Assembly: GCA_051747505.1 (NCBI GenBank)
Contig: JBNJGE010000009.1
Location: forward strand, 1 to 35,643
Direction: 5' to 3'
DNA from: Albimonas sp051747505
GTDB taxonomy: Bacteria; Pseudomonadota; Alphaproteobacteria; Rhodobacterales; Rhodobacteraceae
Length of the DNA: 35,643 nucleotides
Part shown: in pieces, positions 15,879 through 23,910 of the stretch
Layout: every line of letters begins with the position of its first letter
How positions within the stretch are numbered: the stretch's first letter is position 1
Notes under the pieces: generated by a model
Database searches by the model: none
Seen by the model: the letters and a program-made list of their open reading frames with translations, nothing else
Told to the model about the DNA's origin: nothing
Position numbers and translations under genes: made by a program

Positions 15879-17460
15879 CGAAGCCCTCGTAGTCCTTGCG
15901 CGCCACCTCCGCGCATTTCTCCGCATAGGCCGGGAAGCCGCCGAGATAGGGCATGAAGACCCGCGGCTTGCCGGGGATGTTCGCCCCCACATACCAGGAC
16001 GAGCAGTCCGCCTTCAGCGCGCCCTCCACAAGATCCGCGTTGTGCTTCACCCAGTCCTCCTGGGCGGCCTCCGTCGCCTCTATGCGCCGCGCGCCGCGCG
16101 CCTCCATGGCGTCGAGGCAGTCGGTGATCCACTCCACATGCTGCTCGATCGACGGGATCATGTTCGTCAGCACGGAGGGGCTGCCGGGACCGGTCACCGT
16201 GAAGAGGTTCGGAAAGCCCGCCACCGCCAGGCCCAGGTAGCTCTTCGGCCCCTCCGCCCAGGCCTCGCGCAGCGAGACGCCCTCGCGCCCGCGGATGTCG
16301 ATGCGCGTCAGCGCCCCGGTCATCGCGTCGAAGCCGGTGGCCAGCACCAGGGAGTCGAAGGCGAAGCGCTCGCCCTCGATCTCGAGCCCGTCGGGCGTGA
16401 TGCGGTCGATGGGCCGCGCCTTCACGTCCACGAGCCGGACGTTGTCGCGGTTGAAAGTCTCGAAGTAGTCGATCTCCACGCAGAGCCGCTTGCAGCCGAT
16501 CACGTTGTCGGGGCAGAGGAGCCCGGCCGTCTCAGGATCCTTCACGATCTCCCGGATCCGGTCGCGCACGAAGTCCGCGATGGCCTCGTTTGCGCCGTCG
16601 TCCAGCAGCGCGTCCTCGAACACGGCCATGAAGGGCAGCCCGCCCTCCTCCCAGCGCCGCCACAGCTCCGCCTCGCGCTGTTCAGGCGTCATCTTGCGGA
16701 AGGCGCCTGCGGGCGCGCGCCGGTCGATGTTGTTGGGGGACCTCTTCTGCCGGCGGCGCATGTCGGGGTAGTCGGCCTTGCAAGCGGCGCGGTCGGCCTC
16801 GGTCAGGGGGCGGTTGTGGGCGGGCACGGCGTAGTTCGGGGTGCGCTGGAAGACGACCAGCTCCGCCGCCTCCCGCGCGATCTGCGGGATCGACTGGATG
16901 GCGGAGGAGCCGGCGCCGATCACCCCGACGCGCCGGCCGTGGAAATCCACCTTCTGCTTTGGCCAGGTCCCGGTGTGGTAGACGGGGCCGCGGAAGTCCT
17001 CGAGGCCGGGGATGTCCGGCGTGTTGGGGGCCGAGAGGCAGCCCGTGGCCATGACGCAGACGGGGGCGGCGAACTCCGCCCCGTCCTCGGCGCGCAGGCG
17101 CCACAGGCCGGCCGCGTCGTCCCAGGCCCCCTCCGCCACGCGCGTGTTGAAGCGGATGTCCCGCTTGAGGTCGAGGCGTTCGGCGACATGCTCGGCATAG
17201 GCCAGGATCTCGGGCTGGGCCGCGTAGCGCTCCGACCAGTCCCATTCCTGCTCCAACTCCGGATCGAACTGGAAGGAGTACTGCGCGCTCTCCACGTCGC
17301 AGCGCGCGCCCGGATAGCGGTTCCAGTACCAGGTCCCCCCGACTCCGTCGCCTGCCTCCAGCACCTGCACGCGCTTGCCGCGTCCGCGCAGCAGGTGCAG
17401 CAGATACAGTCCGGCGAAGCCCGCGCCGACGACGATGACGTCGCTCCCGGCCTGCGTCAT
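15868..17460 (-). CDS. Flavin-binding Baeyer-Villiger-type monooxygenase
   Basis: 530 residues, the size of cyclohexanone-monooxygenase-type enzymes. FAD-binding GAGFAGL (12-18), the Baeyer-Villiger fingerprint FRGPVYHTGTWP (156-167, fitting FxGxxxHxxxWP) and NADPH-binding GAGSSA (182-187). The C-terminal ATG motif (LATGFDAMTG) is also present. Such cytosolic enzymes insert an oxygen next to a ketone to give esters or lactones, using NADPH and O2. ATG at 17460, preceded by GGGAGGAGA. It is divergent from a TetR regulator 140 bases away, a common arrangement for regulated monooxygenases. Nearby CoA ligases and P450 suggest a role in cyclic-ketone or terpenoid breakdown. Complete and intact, in contrast to the frameshifted flavoprotein at the left of the window. 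Confidence 0.93.
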   Translation of the reverse strand: MTQAGSDVIVVGAGFAGLYLLHLLRGRGKRVQVLEAGDGVGGTWYWNRYPGARCDVESAQYSFQFDPELEQEWDWSERYAAQPEILAYAEHVAERLDLKRDIRFNTRVAEGAWDDAAGLWRLRAEDGAEFAAPVCVMATGCLSAPNTPDIPGLEDFRGPVYHTGTWPKQKVDFHGRRVGVIGAGSSAIQSIPQIAREAAELVVFQRTPNYAVPAHNRPLTEADRAACKADYPDMRRRQKRSPNNIDRRAPAGAFRKMTPEQREAELWRRWEEGGLPFMAVFEDALLDDGANEAIADFVRDRIREIVKDPETAGLLCPDNVIGCKRLCVEIDYFETFNRDNVRLVDVKARPIDRITPDGLEIEGERFAFDSLVLATGFDAMTGALTRIDIRGREGVSLREAWAEGPKSYLGLAVAGFPNLFTVTGPGSPSVLTNMIPSIEQHVEWITDCLDAMEARGARRIEATEAAQEDWVKHNADLVEGALKADCSSWYVGANIPGKPRVFMPYLGGFPAYAEKCAEVARKDYEGFAFG

Positions 17461-17600
17461 GGGCCCGTCTCCTCCCGTTTCCTTACCATTCTCGGGCCAC
17501 CTTGCGGCCCCCCGCCCGGCGCGTCAAACCCGGCGCGCATTGCCGCGGGACGCCCCGTGCCGCTACCAAAGGGGCCCAAGCCCGACCGGAGACGCCGCCC
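17461..17600. promoter_or_regulatory. Divergent promoter region: monooxygenase / TetR regulator
   Basis: 140 bp separate the two divergent genes. Ribosome sites are visible on both sides (GGGAGGAGA for the monooxygenase, CCGGAGACG for the regulator). No copy of the CCRAACGNNCGTTTGG palindrome lies here, so the regulator may not be autoregulated through that site. An operator of another sequence is possible. Confidence 0.4.
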
Positions 17601-18206
17601 ATGCCCGACAAGGCCGCCGCGCCAGAGCCCGACCGCCCCCGCGGCCGCGCGCCGTCCCGGCGCGAGGCGGTGCTGGAGCGGGCGGCCGAGCTCTTCGCCG
17701 CCCGCGGCTTCGACGGCGCCTCCATGCGCGACATCGCCGCCGCCGTGGGCATGCTCCCCGGCTCGCTCTACTACCACTTCCCCTCAAAGGAGGCCCTGGC
17801 GCTGGAGATCCACGCCCGCGTCGTCGCCAGCATGACGGAGAGAGTGCAGACGGCGCTGGCGGGCCGCACGGACCCCTGGGACAGGCTGGAGGCCGCCTCC
17901 GCGGCGCATCTCGAGGGCCTGCTGGGGACCGGCAACCTCGTCGCCATCGTCTCCCCCGACTTCCCCGAGGGCCGCGACGACCTCAACGCCCGGCTCAAGG
18001 CCCAGCGCCGCGCCTACGAGGAGACCTTCCGCGCCCTGTTCGCCGCCCTGCCGCTTACCGGGGACGCCGACCGCCGGCTGCTCCGCCTGCAGCTTCTCGG
18101 CGCCCTCCACTGGGTCCCAGTCTGGTTCCGCCCCGACGGCGGGCGCAGCCCCGCGGAGATCGCCCGCGCCTTCGTCGCCACGATCCGGGCCGCCCACGCG
18201 GCCTGA
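17601..18206 (+). CDS. TetR/AcrR-family transcriptional regulator
   Basis: 201 residues. The N-terminal DNA-binding domain (about 20-66) contains RAAELFAARGFDGASMRDIA and the recognition helix region GMLPGSLYYHFPSKEAL, typical of TetR proteins. The C-terminal ligand domain (about 70-200) is helical and diverged. The family usually represses and is released by a small molecule or acyl-CoA. The ATG at 17601 was chosen over longer in-frame starts because it follows a GGAGACG site and gives a normal-length arm. It is divergent from the Baeyer-Villiger-type monooxygenase and 82 bases before a CoA ligase. A 16-bp palindrome lies just after its stop codon, upstream of that ligase, and again before the P450 gene, making this protein the leading candidate to bind it. 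Confidence 0.92.
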   Translation: MPDKAAAPEPDRPRGRAPSRREAVLERAAELFAARGFDGASMRDIAAAVGMLPGSLYYHFPSKEALALEIHARVVASMTERVQTALAGRTDPWDRLEAASAAHLEGLLGTGNLVAIVSPDFPEGRDDLNARLKAQRRAYEETFRALFAALPLTGDADRRLLRLQLLGALHWVPVWFRPDGGRSPAEIARAFVATIRAAHAA

Positions 18207-18210
18207 CCTC

Positions 18211-18226
18211 CCGAACGCCCGTTTGG
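18211..18226. promoter_or_regulatory. Palindromic operator candidate upstream of the CoA ligase gene
   Basis: CCGAACGCCCGTTTGG lies 5-20 bases after the TetR gene and 62 bases before the ligase GTG. It matches the site upstream of the P450 gene at 13 of 16 positions, with two of the three differences in the 2-bp centre. A further half-site CCGAACGCC follows at 18227-18235. Size and symmetry fit a TetR-family operator. Confidence 0.65.
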
Positions 18227-18288
18227 CCGAACGCCGGAATCGTCTAGTCTCCTGCTGAAACGATAACCATCCGAGCAGGGAGACGCCC

Positions 18289-19839
18289 GTGACAGACCGC
18301 CTCGACACCCCCCAGCCCAGCCTCTCGGACATCCTCGCGACCCACGCCCGCCACCATCCGGGCAAGGAGGCGGTGGTCTGCGGCGCCACGCGTCGCAGCT
18401 GGGCGGAGTTCGACGCCAACATCTCCCGCATCGCCCACGCCCTGCGCGAGTCCGGGGTCGGGCGCGGCGATGTCGTGGCGGTCATGATGGGCAACTCGGC
18501 CGAGATGCTGGAATGCCTGTTCGGCGCCGTGCGCGCCGGCGCCTGCGTCGCCCCCCTCTCCGGCCTGCTGACGGGCGAGCAGCTCGAGGGGCTGGTGAAG
18601 GACTGCGGCGCCGGCCACGCCTTCGTCTCCGCCGAGTTCCGCGACCGCGTCGAGCTTTTCCGCGAGCGCGCTGGCCTGCGCGGCTGGGTCTCCCACGGCT
18701 TCGAGGGGCCGGGCTGGACTCCCCTGCCCGACTTCGCCGGCGGCCAGCCGACAACGCCGCCGGCCGTGACCCTAGAGGCCGAGGACCCGTTCAACGTCAT
18801 CTACTCCTCCGGCACCACCGGCCTGCCCAAGGGCATCCTGCAGAGCCACCGCGCCCGCACCCACTGGGCCTGGTCCAACGCGGTGGAGATGTCGATCAAC
18901 GCCGGCTCCCGCGCGCTGACCACCACCGCGCTCTACTCCAACGGCACCTGGCTGATGATGCTACCGGTCCTCTTCGCCGGGGGAACGCTGGTGGCCATAG
19001 AGGCCTTCGACCCCGTTGCCTTCCTCGAGACGGTCGCGCGGGAGCGGATCACCCACACCTTCATGGTCCCCACGCAGTACATCATGATTCTCGACCGGCC
19101 CGAGCTCGAGACCGCGGACCTCTCAACCCTGCAGATCGCCCTCTGCGCCGGCTCCTCCCTGCGCCGGGACGTCAAGCGGCGGGTGATCGAGCGCATCACC
19201 CCCAATCTCATCGAGCTCTACGGCTTCTCCGAGGGCTTCGCGACCATGCTCAAGCCCTGGGAGCATGAGGAGAAGTTCGACACCGTCGGGACGCCGGTGC
19301 TGGGCTTCGAGCTGCGCATCCTCGACGAGGACGGGAACGAATGCCCCCCGAACCAGCCCGGAGAGATCGCCGGCTACGGCGCGGGCATGATGCTGGGCTA
19401 TCTCAACCGCCCCGACCTGACCGCCGAGCTCATCTGGCGTGACGAGCGCGGGCGCAGCTTCGTGCGCTCGGGCGACGTCGGCTCGGTGGACGAGGACGGG
19501 TATCTGCGCATCCTCGATCGCAAGAAGGACATGATCATCTCCGGCGGCTTCAACGTCTTCCCCACCGACGTGGAGGCCGTCGTCGGCCAGCACCCCGACG
19601 TCTCCGACGTCGCGGTGATTGGCGTGCCCCACGAGAAATGGGGGGAAAGCTGCCACGCCCTCGTCATCCCGCGTCCCGGCGTGGCCTGCGACCCGGACGC
19701 CGTCCGCGACTGGGCCAATGAGCGCCTGGCCAAGCACCAGCGCCTCGCCGGCCTGGAGCTTCGGGAGGACTTCCCCCGCAACGCGCTCGGCAAGGTCATC
19801 AAGAAGGAGCTGCGCGCGCCCTTCTGGAAGGCGGGCTGA
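18289..19839 (+). CDS. AMP-forming acyl-CoA synthetase
   Basis: 516 residues, complete ANL ligase. Motifs: IYSSGTTGLPKGIL, LYGFSEGFAT, VRSGDVGSVDEDGYLRILDR and catalytic Lys in NALGKVIKKELR (K502). The start is GTG at 18289, preceded by CAGGGAGACGCCC. It differs from the other three ligases here in its substrate-pocket sequence (for example the SNGTWLMMLPVLFAGG segment), so it is not a recent duplicate of them. A palindromic operator candidate is found upstream. It converges with a thiolase/P450 operon that carries the same operator type, suggesting co-regulated activation, oxidation and cleavage of one substrate class. A shared terminator-like hairpin lies between the convergent ends. Confidence 0.93.
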   Translation: MTDRLDTPQPSLSDILATHARHHPGKEAVVCGATRRSWAEFDANISRIAHALRESGVGRGDVVAVMMGNSAEMLECLFGAVRAGACVAPLSGLLTGEQLEGLVKDCGAGHAFVSAEFRDRVELFRERAGLRGWVSHGFEGPGWTPLPDFAGGQPTTPPAVTLEAEDPFNVIYSSGTTGLPKGILQSHRARTHWAWSNAVEMSINAGSRALTTTALYSNGTWLMMLPVLFAGGTLVAIEAFDPVAFLETVARERITHTFMVPTQYIMILDRPELETADLSTLQIALCAGSSLRRDVKRRVIERITPNLIELYGFSEGFATMLKPWEHEEKFDTVGTPVLGFELRILDEDGNECPPNQPGEIAGYGAGMMLGYLNRPDLTAELIWRDERGRSFVRSGDVGSVDEDGYLRILDRKKDMIISGGFNVFPTDVEAVVGQHPDVSDVAVIGVPHEKWGESCHALVIPRPGVACDPDAVRDWANERLAKHQRLAGLELREDFPRNALGKVIKKELRAPFWKAG

Positions 19840-19854
19840 CGCGCCCCGCGCGCG

Positions 19855-19884
19855 CCCCGCCTGCCCCGACGCATGCAGGCGGGG
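19855..19884. terminator. Hairpin between convergent CoA ligase and thiolase genes
   Basis: CCCCGCCTG (19855-19863) pairs perfectly with CAGGCGGGG (19876-19884) around a 12-nt loop. Its symmetric stem in a 53-bp convergent gap suits a bidirectional terminator, although no T-tract follows on either side. Confidence 0.5.
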
Positions 19885-19892
19885 GGGGACGC

Positions 19893-21152
19893 TCAGCCGC
19901 CCCGCCCCTCCAGGATGATGACCGAGCAGGCGGCCTCGTCGAAGCCGATCACCCCGCCGCCGTTCTCGGCCATGGCGATGCGGGCGCGCCCGGCCTGCCT
20001 CGGCCCGGCCTCGTGGCGCAGTTGCAGCGTCAGCTCGTGGATCATGGACAGCCCCGTCGCCCCGACGGGGTGACCCTTGGACACCAGCCCCCCCGACAGG
20101 TTCGTCGGCAGCCGCCCGCCCAGCGCGGTGGCGCCCGACTCCACCATCGGCCCGCCCTGCCCGTCCTCCGCGAAGCCCAGCATCTCCAGCTGGAAGATCT
20201 CGCAGAAGGAGGAGGCGTCATGCACCTCCAGAACGTCGATGTCGGACGGGCCGAGCCCCGACTGCCGATAGGCCTTCCGCGCGGCGAAGCGCGACAGGCT
20301 CGGCTCCTCCGGCCGGCGATACTTGCCGCCCGACAGGGCGCTCGCCCGCACCTTCACGGCCCGCTCCCGCACCGCCTGCGGCTGCCCGCTGAGGAAGTCC
20401 TCCGACACGAGGATCGCCGCCGCCGCCCCGTCTCCGATCGGCGCGCACATGGACCGCGTCAGCGGCCAGCTGATCTCCCGGTCGGCCAGCGCGTCCTCCA
20501 CCGGCACCTCGAAACGGTACTGGGCCCTGGGGTTCAGGCTGCCGTGATGGTGGTTCTTGGAGGCCGCGGCCGCGATCTGACGCTGCGTCGTCCCCCAGCG
20601 CTTCATGTGCCAGGCCGCCTGCATGGCGTAGGTGTCCATGAAGATGGTCCCCCCGCCGGCGTCCGGATCGAAGGGCTTGCCCAACTCCTCTCCGATGCGG
20701 CGGTAATAGTCATGCCACTCCTGCGGGTCGAGCTGGTCGATGCCGCCCTCGAAGATCTCCGTGGTCTTCGACGGGTCGCCGGGAAAGAACGTCTTCTCCA
20801 CCCCCACTGCCAGCGACGCCACCGCGTCGCCCGAGGCCACGTCCTTCCAGGCGCCGTGAAAGGCCATGGAGGCTGTGGCGCAGCCGCCCTCCACGTTGAT
20901 CATCCCGACCCGCTCGGGAAACAGCCCCTCGCGCACCAGCGGCGTGAAGCAGACCTGGCCGCGGATGTTGGGCTGGCCGAAGACGTTCATGGAGCAGTTG
21001 CCGAACCAGCCCTGCTCGATCGGCTCTCCCGTCTCCCAGCCGGCGTCGGCCAGCAGGTCCAGATAGACGTCCCGCGTCAGGTCCTTGAAGCCGTCGTCCG
21101 GGCGCTTGCCGAAGGGCGTGCAGGCGGTGGCGAGAATGTAGACGTCGCGCAT
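19893..21152 (-). CDS. SCP-x/lipid-transfer-type thiolase
   Basis: 419 residues. The N-terminal nucleophile is C91 (VEGGCATASMAF), and the C-terminal SKGHPVGATG supplies H361. The second cysteine of classical thiolases is absent: the equivalent loop reads AENGGGVIG, as is common in sterol-carrier-protein-type members. These enzymes cleave, or in some cases retro-aldol-cleave, bulky CoA thioesters such as sterol or terpenoid side chains. Some need a small DUF35 (OB-fold) partner, but none is encoded nearby. The ATG at 21152 was chosen for its family-like N-terminus (MRDVYILATACTPFGKR); it lies 14 bases after the P450 stop codon, so the two form an operon. The order P450-thiolase suggests oxidation followed by C-C cleavage of a hydrophobic acid. 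Confidence 0.9.
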   Translation of the reverse strand: MRDVYILATACTPFGKRPDDGFKDLTRDVYLDLLADAGWETGEPIEQGWFGNCSMNVFGQPNIRGQVCFTPLVREGLFPERVGMINVEGGCATASMAFHGAWKDVASGDAVASLAVGVEKTFFPGDPSKTTEIFEGGIDQLDPQEWHDYYRRIGEELGKPFDPDAGGGTIFMDTYAMQAAWHMKRWGTTQRQIAAAASKNHHHGSLNPRAQYRFEVPVEDALADREISWPLTRSMCAPIGDGAAAAILVSEDFLSGQPQAVRERAVKVRASALSGGKYRRPEEPSLSRFAARKAYRQSGLGPSDIDVLEVHDASSFCEIFQLEMLGFAEDGQGGPMVESGATALGGRLPTNLSGGLVSKGHPVGATGLSMIHELTLQLRHEAGPRQAGRARIAMAENGGGVIGFDEAACSVIILEGRGG

Positions 21153-21166
21153 CTCGAAACCTCCGG

Positions 21167-22387
21167 TCAGGGCCGAAGCCGGGCGGGCAGCCGTCGCAGG
21201 CCGCGGGGGACGACCGAGTCCATCCACTCGGGCTCGCCCGCCAGCCGGTAGTCGGGAAAGCGATCGACGAAGCCGCGCAGCGCCTGCCGCGCCTCCTCGC
21301 GGGCGAGCTGTGAGCCCATGCAGGTGTGGATCCCCAGCCCGAAGGTCAGGTGCCGGTTGGGCTTGCGCCCGATGTCCACGGCCTCCGCGTTCTCGAAGGC
21401 CCGCGGATCGCGGTTGGCCGAGGTCACCATGGCATAGACCCGCTCGCCCTCCGTCAGCCGCCGGCCGCGAAGTTCGTGCTCGCGCCCGACCGCGCGGACG
21501 ATGGAGTTGGCCGGCCCGTCATAGCGCAGGAACTCCTCCACCGCCGTGCGGGTGGTCGCGGGGTCGTCGCGGAACCGCTCCAGCGCCTCCCGGTTGCGCA
21601 GCAGGATCAGCAGCGAGTTGCCGATCAGGTTCGTGGTGGTCTCGTGCCCCGCGAACAGGATCAGCATGCAGGTCGCCACCAGCTCGTCGTCGCTCAGCGC
21701 GTCGTTCTCGTCCCGGGCGTTGAGAAGGTCCTGCAGGAAGCCCGGCGCCGGGCTCCTGCGCCGCTCCTGGATCAGCTCGCGGAAGAAGCCCGCCATCTGC
21801 CGCGCCCCGCGCTCGGCCCGTTCGTACTTGTCGGGCGCGTTGCGCGCGCCGTTGATGAACAGCCCCATGTCGTCGGACCAGGTGGAGAAGTCCTCCAGCC
21901 GCTCCCGCGGCACCCCCAGCAGGTCCATGATGACATGGGCGGGGACCTTGCGGGCGTAGTCGCGCACGAGGTCCGGCTCGGGCGTCGCCTCCAGCTCGTC
22001 AAGCAGCATCGCCGTGATCTCGCCGATCGGCCCGGCCATCCGCTTGAGGCTGTCGGGCGTGAACGGGTCCATCAGCAGCCGGCGCAGCCGCGTGTGATCC
22101 GGCGGATCCCGGAAGACGAGCCAGAGCGACAGATGGTCGATCAGCACCTTCAGCCGGCTCGCCCGCTCCTGCGGCAGGGCGCGGTAGAAGCCGATCAGCC
22201 GGTTCACCGACATGTCGTCGGATTTCAGCACCTCGGCCACGTCTTCGTATCGCGTGATCACCCAGGCCTTCAGCGCGGGCGACCAATGCACCGGGTCCTC
22301 CTCGCGCAGCCGGGCGTAGGCGGGGTGCGGGTCGGCCATGACGGCCGGATCGCGCGGGTCGTAGATCAGCTCTGCGGCCGTGGACAT
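21167..22387 (-). CDS. Cytochrome P450
   Basis: 406 residues, a soluble bacterial class I P450. The haem-ligand loop FGLGIHTCMGSQLA places the cysteine at C356. The I-helix has LFAGHETTTN and the K-helix ExxR is in VEEFLRYDGP. It hydroxylates a hydrophobic substrate with O2 and electrons from a ferredoxin/reductase, but neither redox partner is encoded in this window. ATG at 22387 is preceded by GGGAGATGCC. A 16-bp palindrome lies 19-34 bases upstream, within the likely promoter, and the thiolase gene follows 14 bases after its stop. A member of a steroid/terpenoid-type CYP family is likely; the exact family cannot be set here. Confidence 0.94.
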   Translation of the reverse strand: MSTAAELIYDPRDPAVMADPHPAYARLREEDPVHWSPALKAWVITRYEDVAEVLKSDDMSVNRLIGFYRALPQERASRLKVLIDHLSLWLVFRDPPDHTRLRRLLMDPFTPDSLKRMAGPIGEITAMLLDELEATPEPDLVRDYARKVPAHVIMDLLGVPRERLEDFSTWSDDMGLFINGARNAPDKYERAERGARQMAGFFRELIQERRRSPAPGFLQDLLNARDENDALSDDELVATCMLILFAGHETTTNLIGNSLLILLRNREALERFRDDPATTRTAVEEFLRYDGPANSIVRAVGREHELRGRRLTEGERVYAMVTSANRDPRAFENAEAVDIGRKPNRHLTFGLGIHTCMGSQLAREEARQALRGFVDRFPDYRLAGEPEWMDSVVPRGLRRLPARLRP

Positions 22388-22405
22388 GGCATCTCCCGAA
22401 GCGCC

Positions 22406-22421
22406 CCAAACGGTCGTTTGG
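22406..22421. promoter_or_regulatory. Palindromic operator candidate upstream of the P450 gene
   Basis: CCAAACGGTCGTTTGG is a perfect palindrome except for its two central bases. It lies in the 72-bp gap before the P450 start and so overlaps or abuts the promoter. It agrees with the site upstream of the CoA ligase at 18211-18226. A TetR-family repressor is the expected binder. Confidence 0.7.
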
Positions 22422-22459
22422 CAAACCTTACCGCCCGCCGCCCCGCCCGCGCAAGCCGG

Positions 22460-23893
22460 TCACAGGATGGGCGAGAGCAGCCGCGCCGCCGGCGCCAGCA
22501 GCCGCACCGTCAGCGAGCGCCGCGCATGCGCGGCCTCGTCATAGAGGCGGGAGCGGGCGAAATCCGCCTCCAGCATCGCCTCGACCTCGCGCGCGAACTG
22601 CGCGTCGAAAGTCAGCGCCGTGACCTCGAAATTCAGCCGCAACGATCGGCTGTCGAGATTCACCGTCCCCACCCCGGCGGCCCAGTCGTCAATCAGGATC
22701 GCCTTCTGGTGCATGAACCCGTCGGTGTAACGGTGGAGGCGCAACCCTGCTCGCAGCGCGTCCTCCGAATAGGCGTAGGCGGCCAGCCAGACGACCGTAT
22801 GGTCGGGCCGGTCCGGGATAAGCAGGCGCACCTCCACCCCTCGCAGCGCGGCGAGCTTGAGCGCCCCCAGCAGATCCATCTCCGGCACGAAATAGGGGCT
22901 CGCGATCCAGACCCGCTCCCGCGCCTCGGCGATCAGATGCATGAGCGAGAGCGTGCAGCCCGCCCGCGGGTCGGCCGGTCCCGTGGGCAGGATCAGCACC
23001 GGCGCCCCGGGCGCCTCGGGCGGCGGGGGTTCAGGGGCAGTGTCCTGCGGCAGGCTCGCGCCGCCCGACCACAGCCAGTCCTCCTCGAAACAGGCCTCCA
23101 GGGCGGCGGCCGCGGGCCCCTCCAGTCGGAGGGCGGTGTCCCGCCAGGCCCCGAGGCCGGGGTCGAGACCCATGTACTCGTCCCCGACATTGAATCCGCC
23201 CAGCACCGCCGAGCGTCCGTCCGCGGCGACCATCTTGCGGTGGTTGCGGAAGTTCAGCCGCAGCAGGCGCGGCGGCCGGCGGCCGATGGAGAAGGACCGG
23301 ACCTCCACGCCGCCCTCCGCCAGCTCGCGCCAGTAGCGCGCGGGGGTGCGGTGGGCCCCGACCCAGTCATAGAGGAGCATGACCCGCACGCCCTCGCGCG
23401 CCCGGGCGATGAGCCGCGCCTTCAGCCGCCGGCCGAGCGCGTCGTCGCGCAGGATGTAGAACTGCACGATCAGGCGCCGCTCGGCCCGCTCGATCAGCTC
23501 GAAAATGGCCTCGAAGGCGGCCTCGCCGTCCACCAGAAGCTCCGGCCGGGGCGCCTCCAGCGTCGGAATGGGGGCGAGGCGTTCCAGCGGGCCGCGCCGG
23601 CGGGCGGCCTCCGCGTCAGGGGCCGGGGCGCGGGGCAGGCTCTCGGGACGGATGCGGGCGAGCGCGCGGCGCCGGGCCTCGGGCTGACCGAGGGACAGGC
23701 GGCGGTTGTCGGGCGGGCCCAGCAGCGCGTAGGCGGGCAGCGCCAGGAATGGGGCGAGCAGCAGCGCGACGGCCCAGGCCGCGCCTCCCTGGGCGGTGTG
23801 GGCCCGCTCGGCCGCGTGCAGCGCCAGCACCGCACCGGCGAGATGCGCCAGCGCCAGCAGCACCGCGAAGGCCTGGTCAAGAAACGGGAGCAT
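22460..23893 (-). CDS. Phospholipase D / cardiolipin synthase family protein
   Basis: 477 residues with two hydrophobic N-terminal segments (about 6-26 and 39-59), then two PLD domains. Both HKD motifs are intact: H218-R-K-MVAAD followed by GGFNVGDEY, and H395-Q-K-AILID followed by GTVNLDSRS. Cardiolipin synthases join two phosphatidylglycerol molecules at the inner membrane, and this layout matches bacterial Cls. Another PLD-type transphosphatidylase activity cannot be ruled out. Start ATG at 23893, just after the upstream EEP-family gene (17-base gap), with which it is probably co-transcribed. The P450 gene follows downstream from its own promoter. Confidence 0.92.
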   Translation of the reverse strand: MLPFLDQAFAVLLALAHLAGAVLALHAAERAHTAQGGAAWAVALLLAPFLALPAYALLGPPDNRRLSLGQPEARRRALARIRPESLPRAPAPDAEAARRRGPLERLAPIPTLEAPRPELLVDGEAAFEAIFELIERAERRLIVQFYILRDDALGRRLKARLIARAREGVRVMLLYDWVGAHRTPARYWRELAEGGVEVRSFSIGRRPPRLLRLNFRNHRKMVAADGRSAVLGGFNVGDEYMGLDPGLGAWRDTALRLEGPAAAALEACFEEDWLWSGGASLPQDTAPEPPPPEAPGAPVLILPTGPADPRAGCTLSLMHLIAEARERVWIASPYFVPEMDLLGALKLAALRGVEVRLLIPDRPDHTVVWLAAYAYSEDALRAGLRLHRYTDGFMHQKAILIDDWAAGVGTVNLDSRSLRLNFEVTALTFDAQFAREVEAMLEADFARSRLYDEAAHARRSLTVRLLAPAARLLSPIL

Positions 23894-23910
23894 GGCCCCG
23901 CCCGGCCGTC

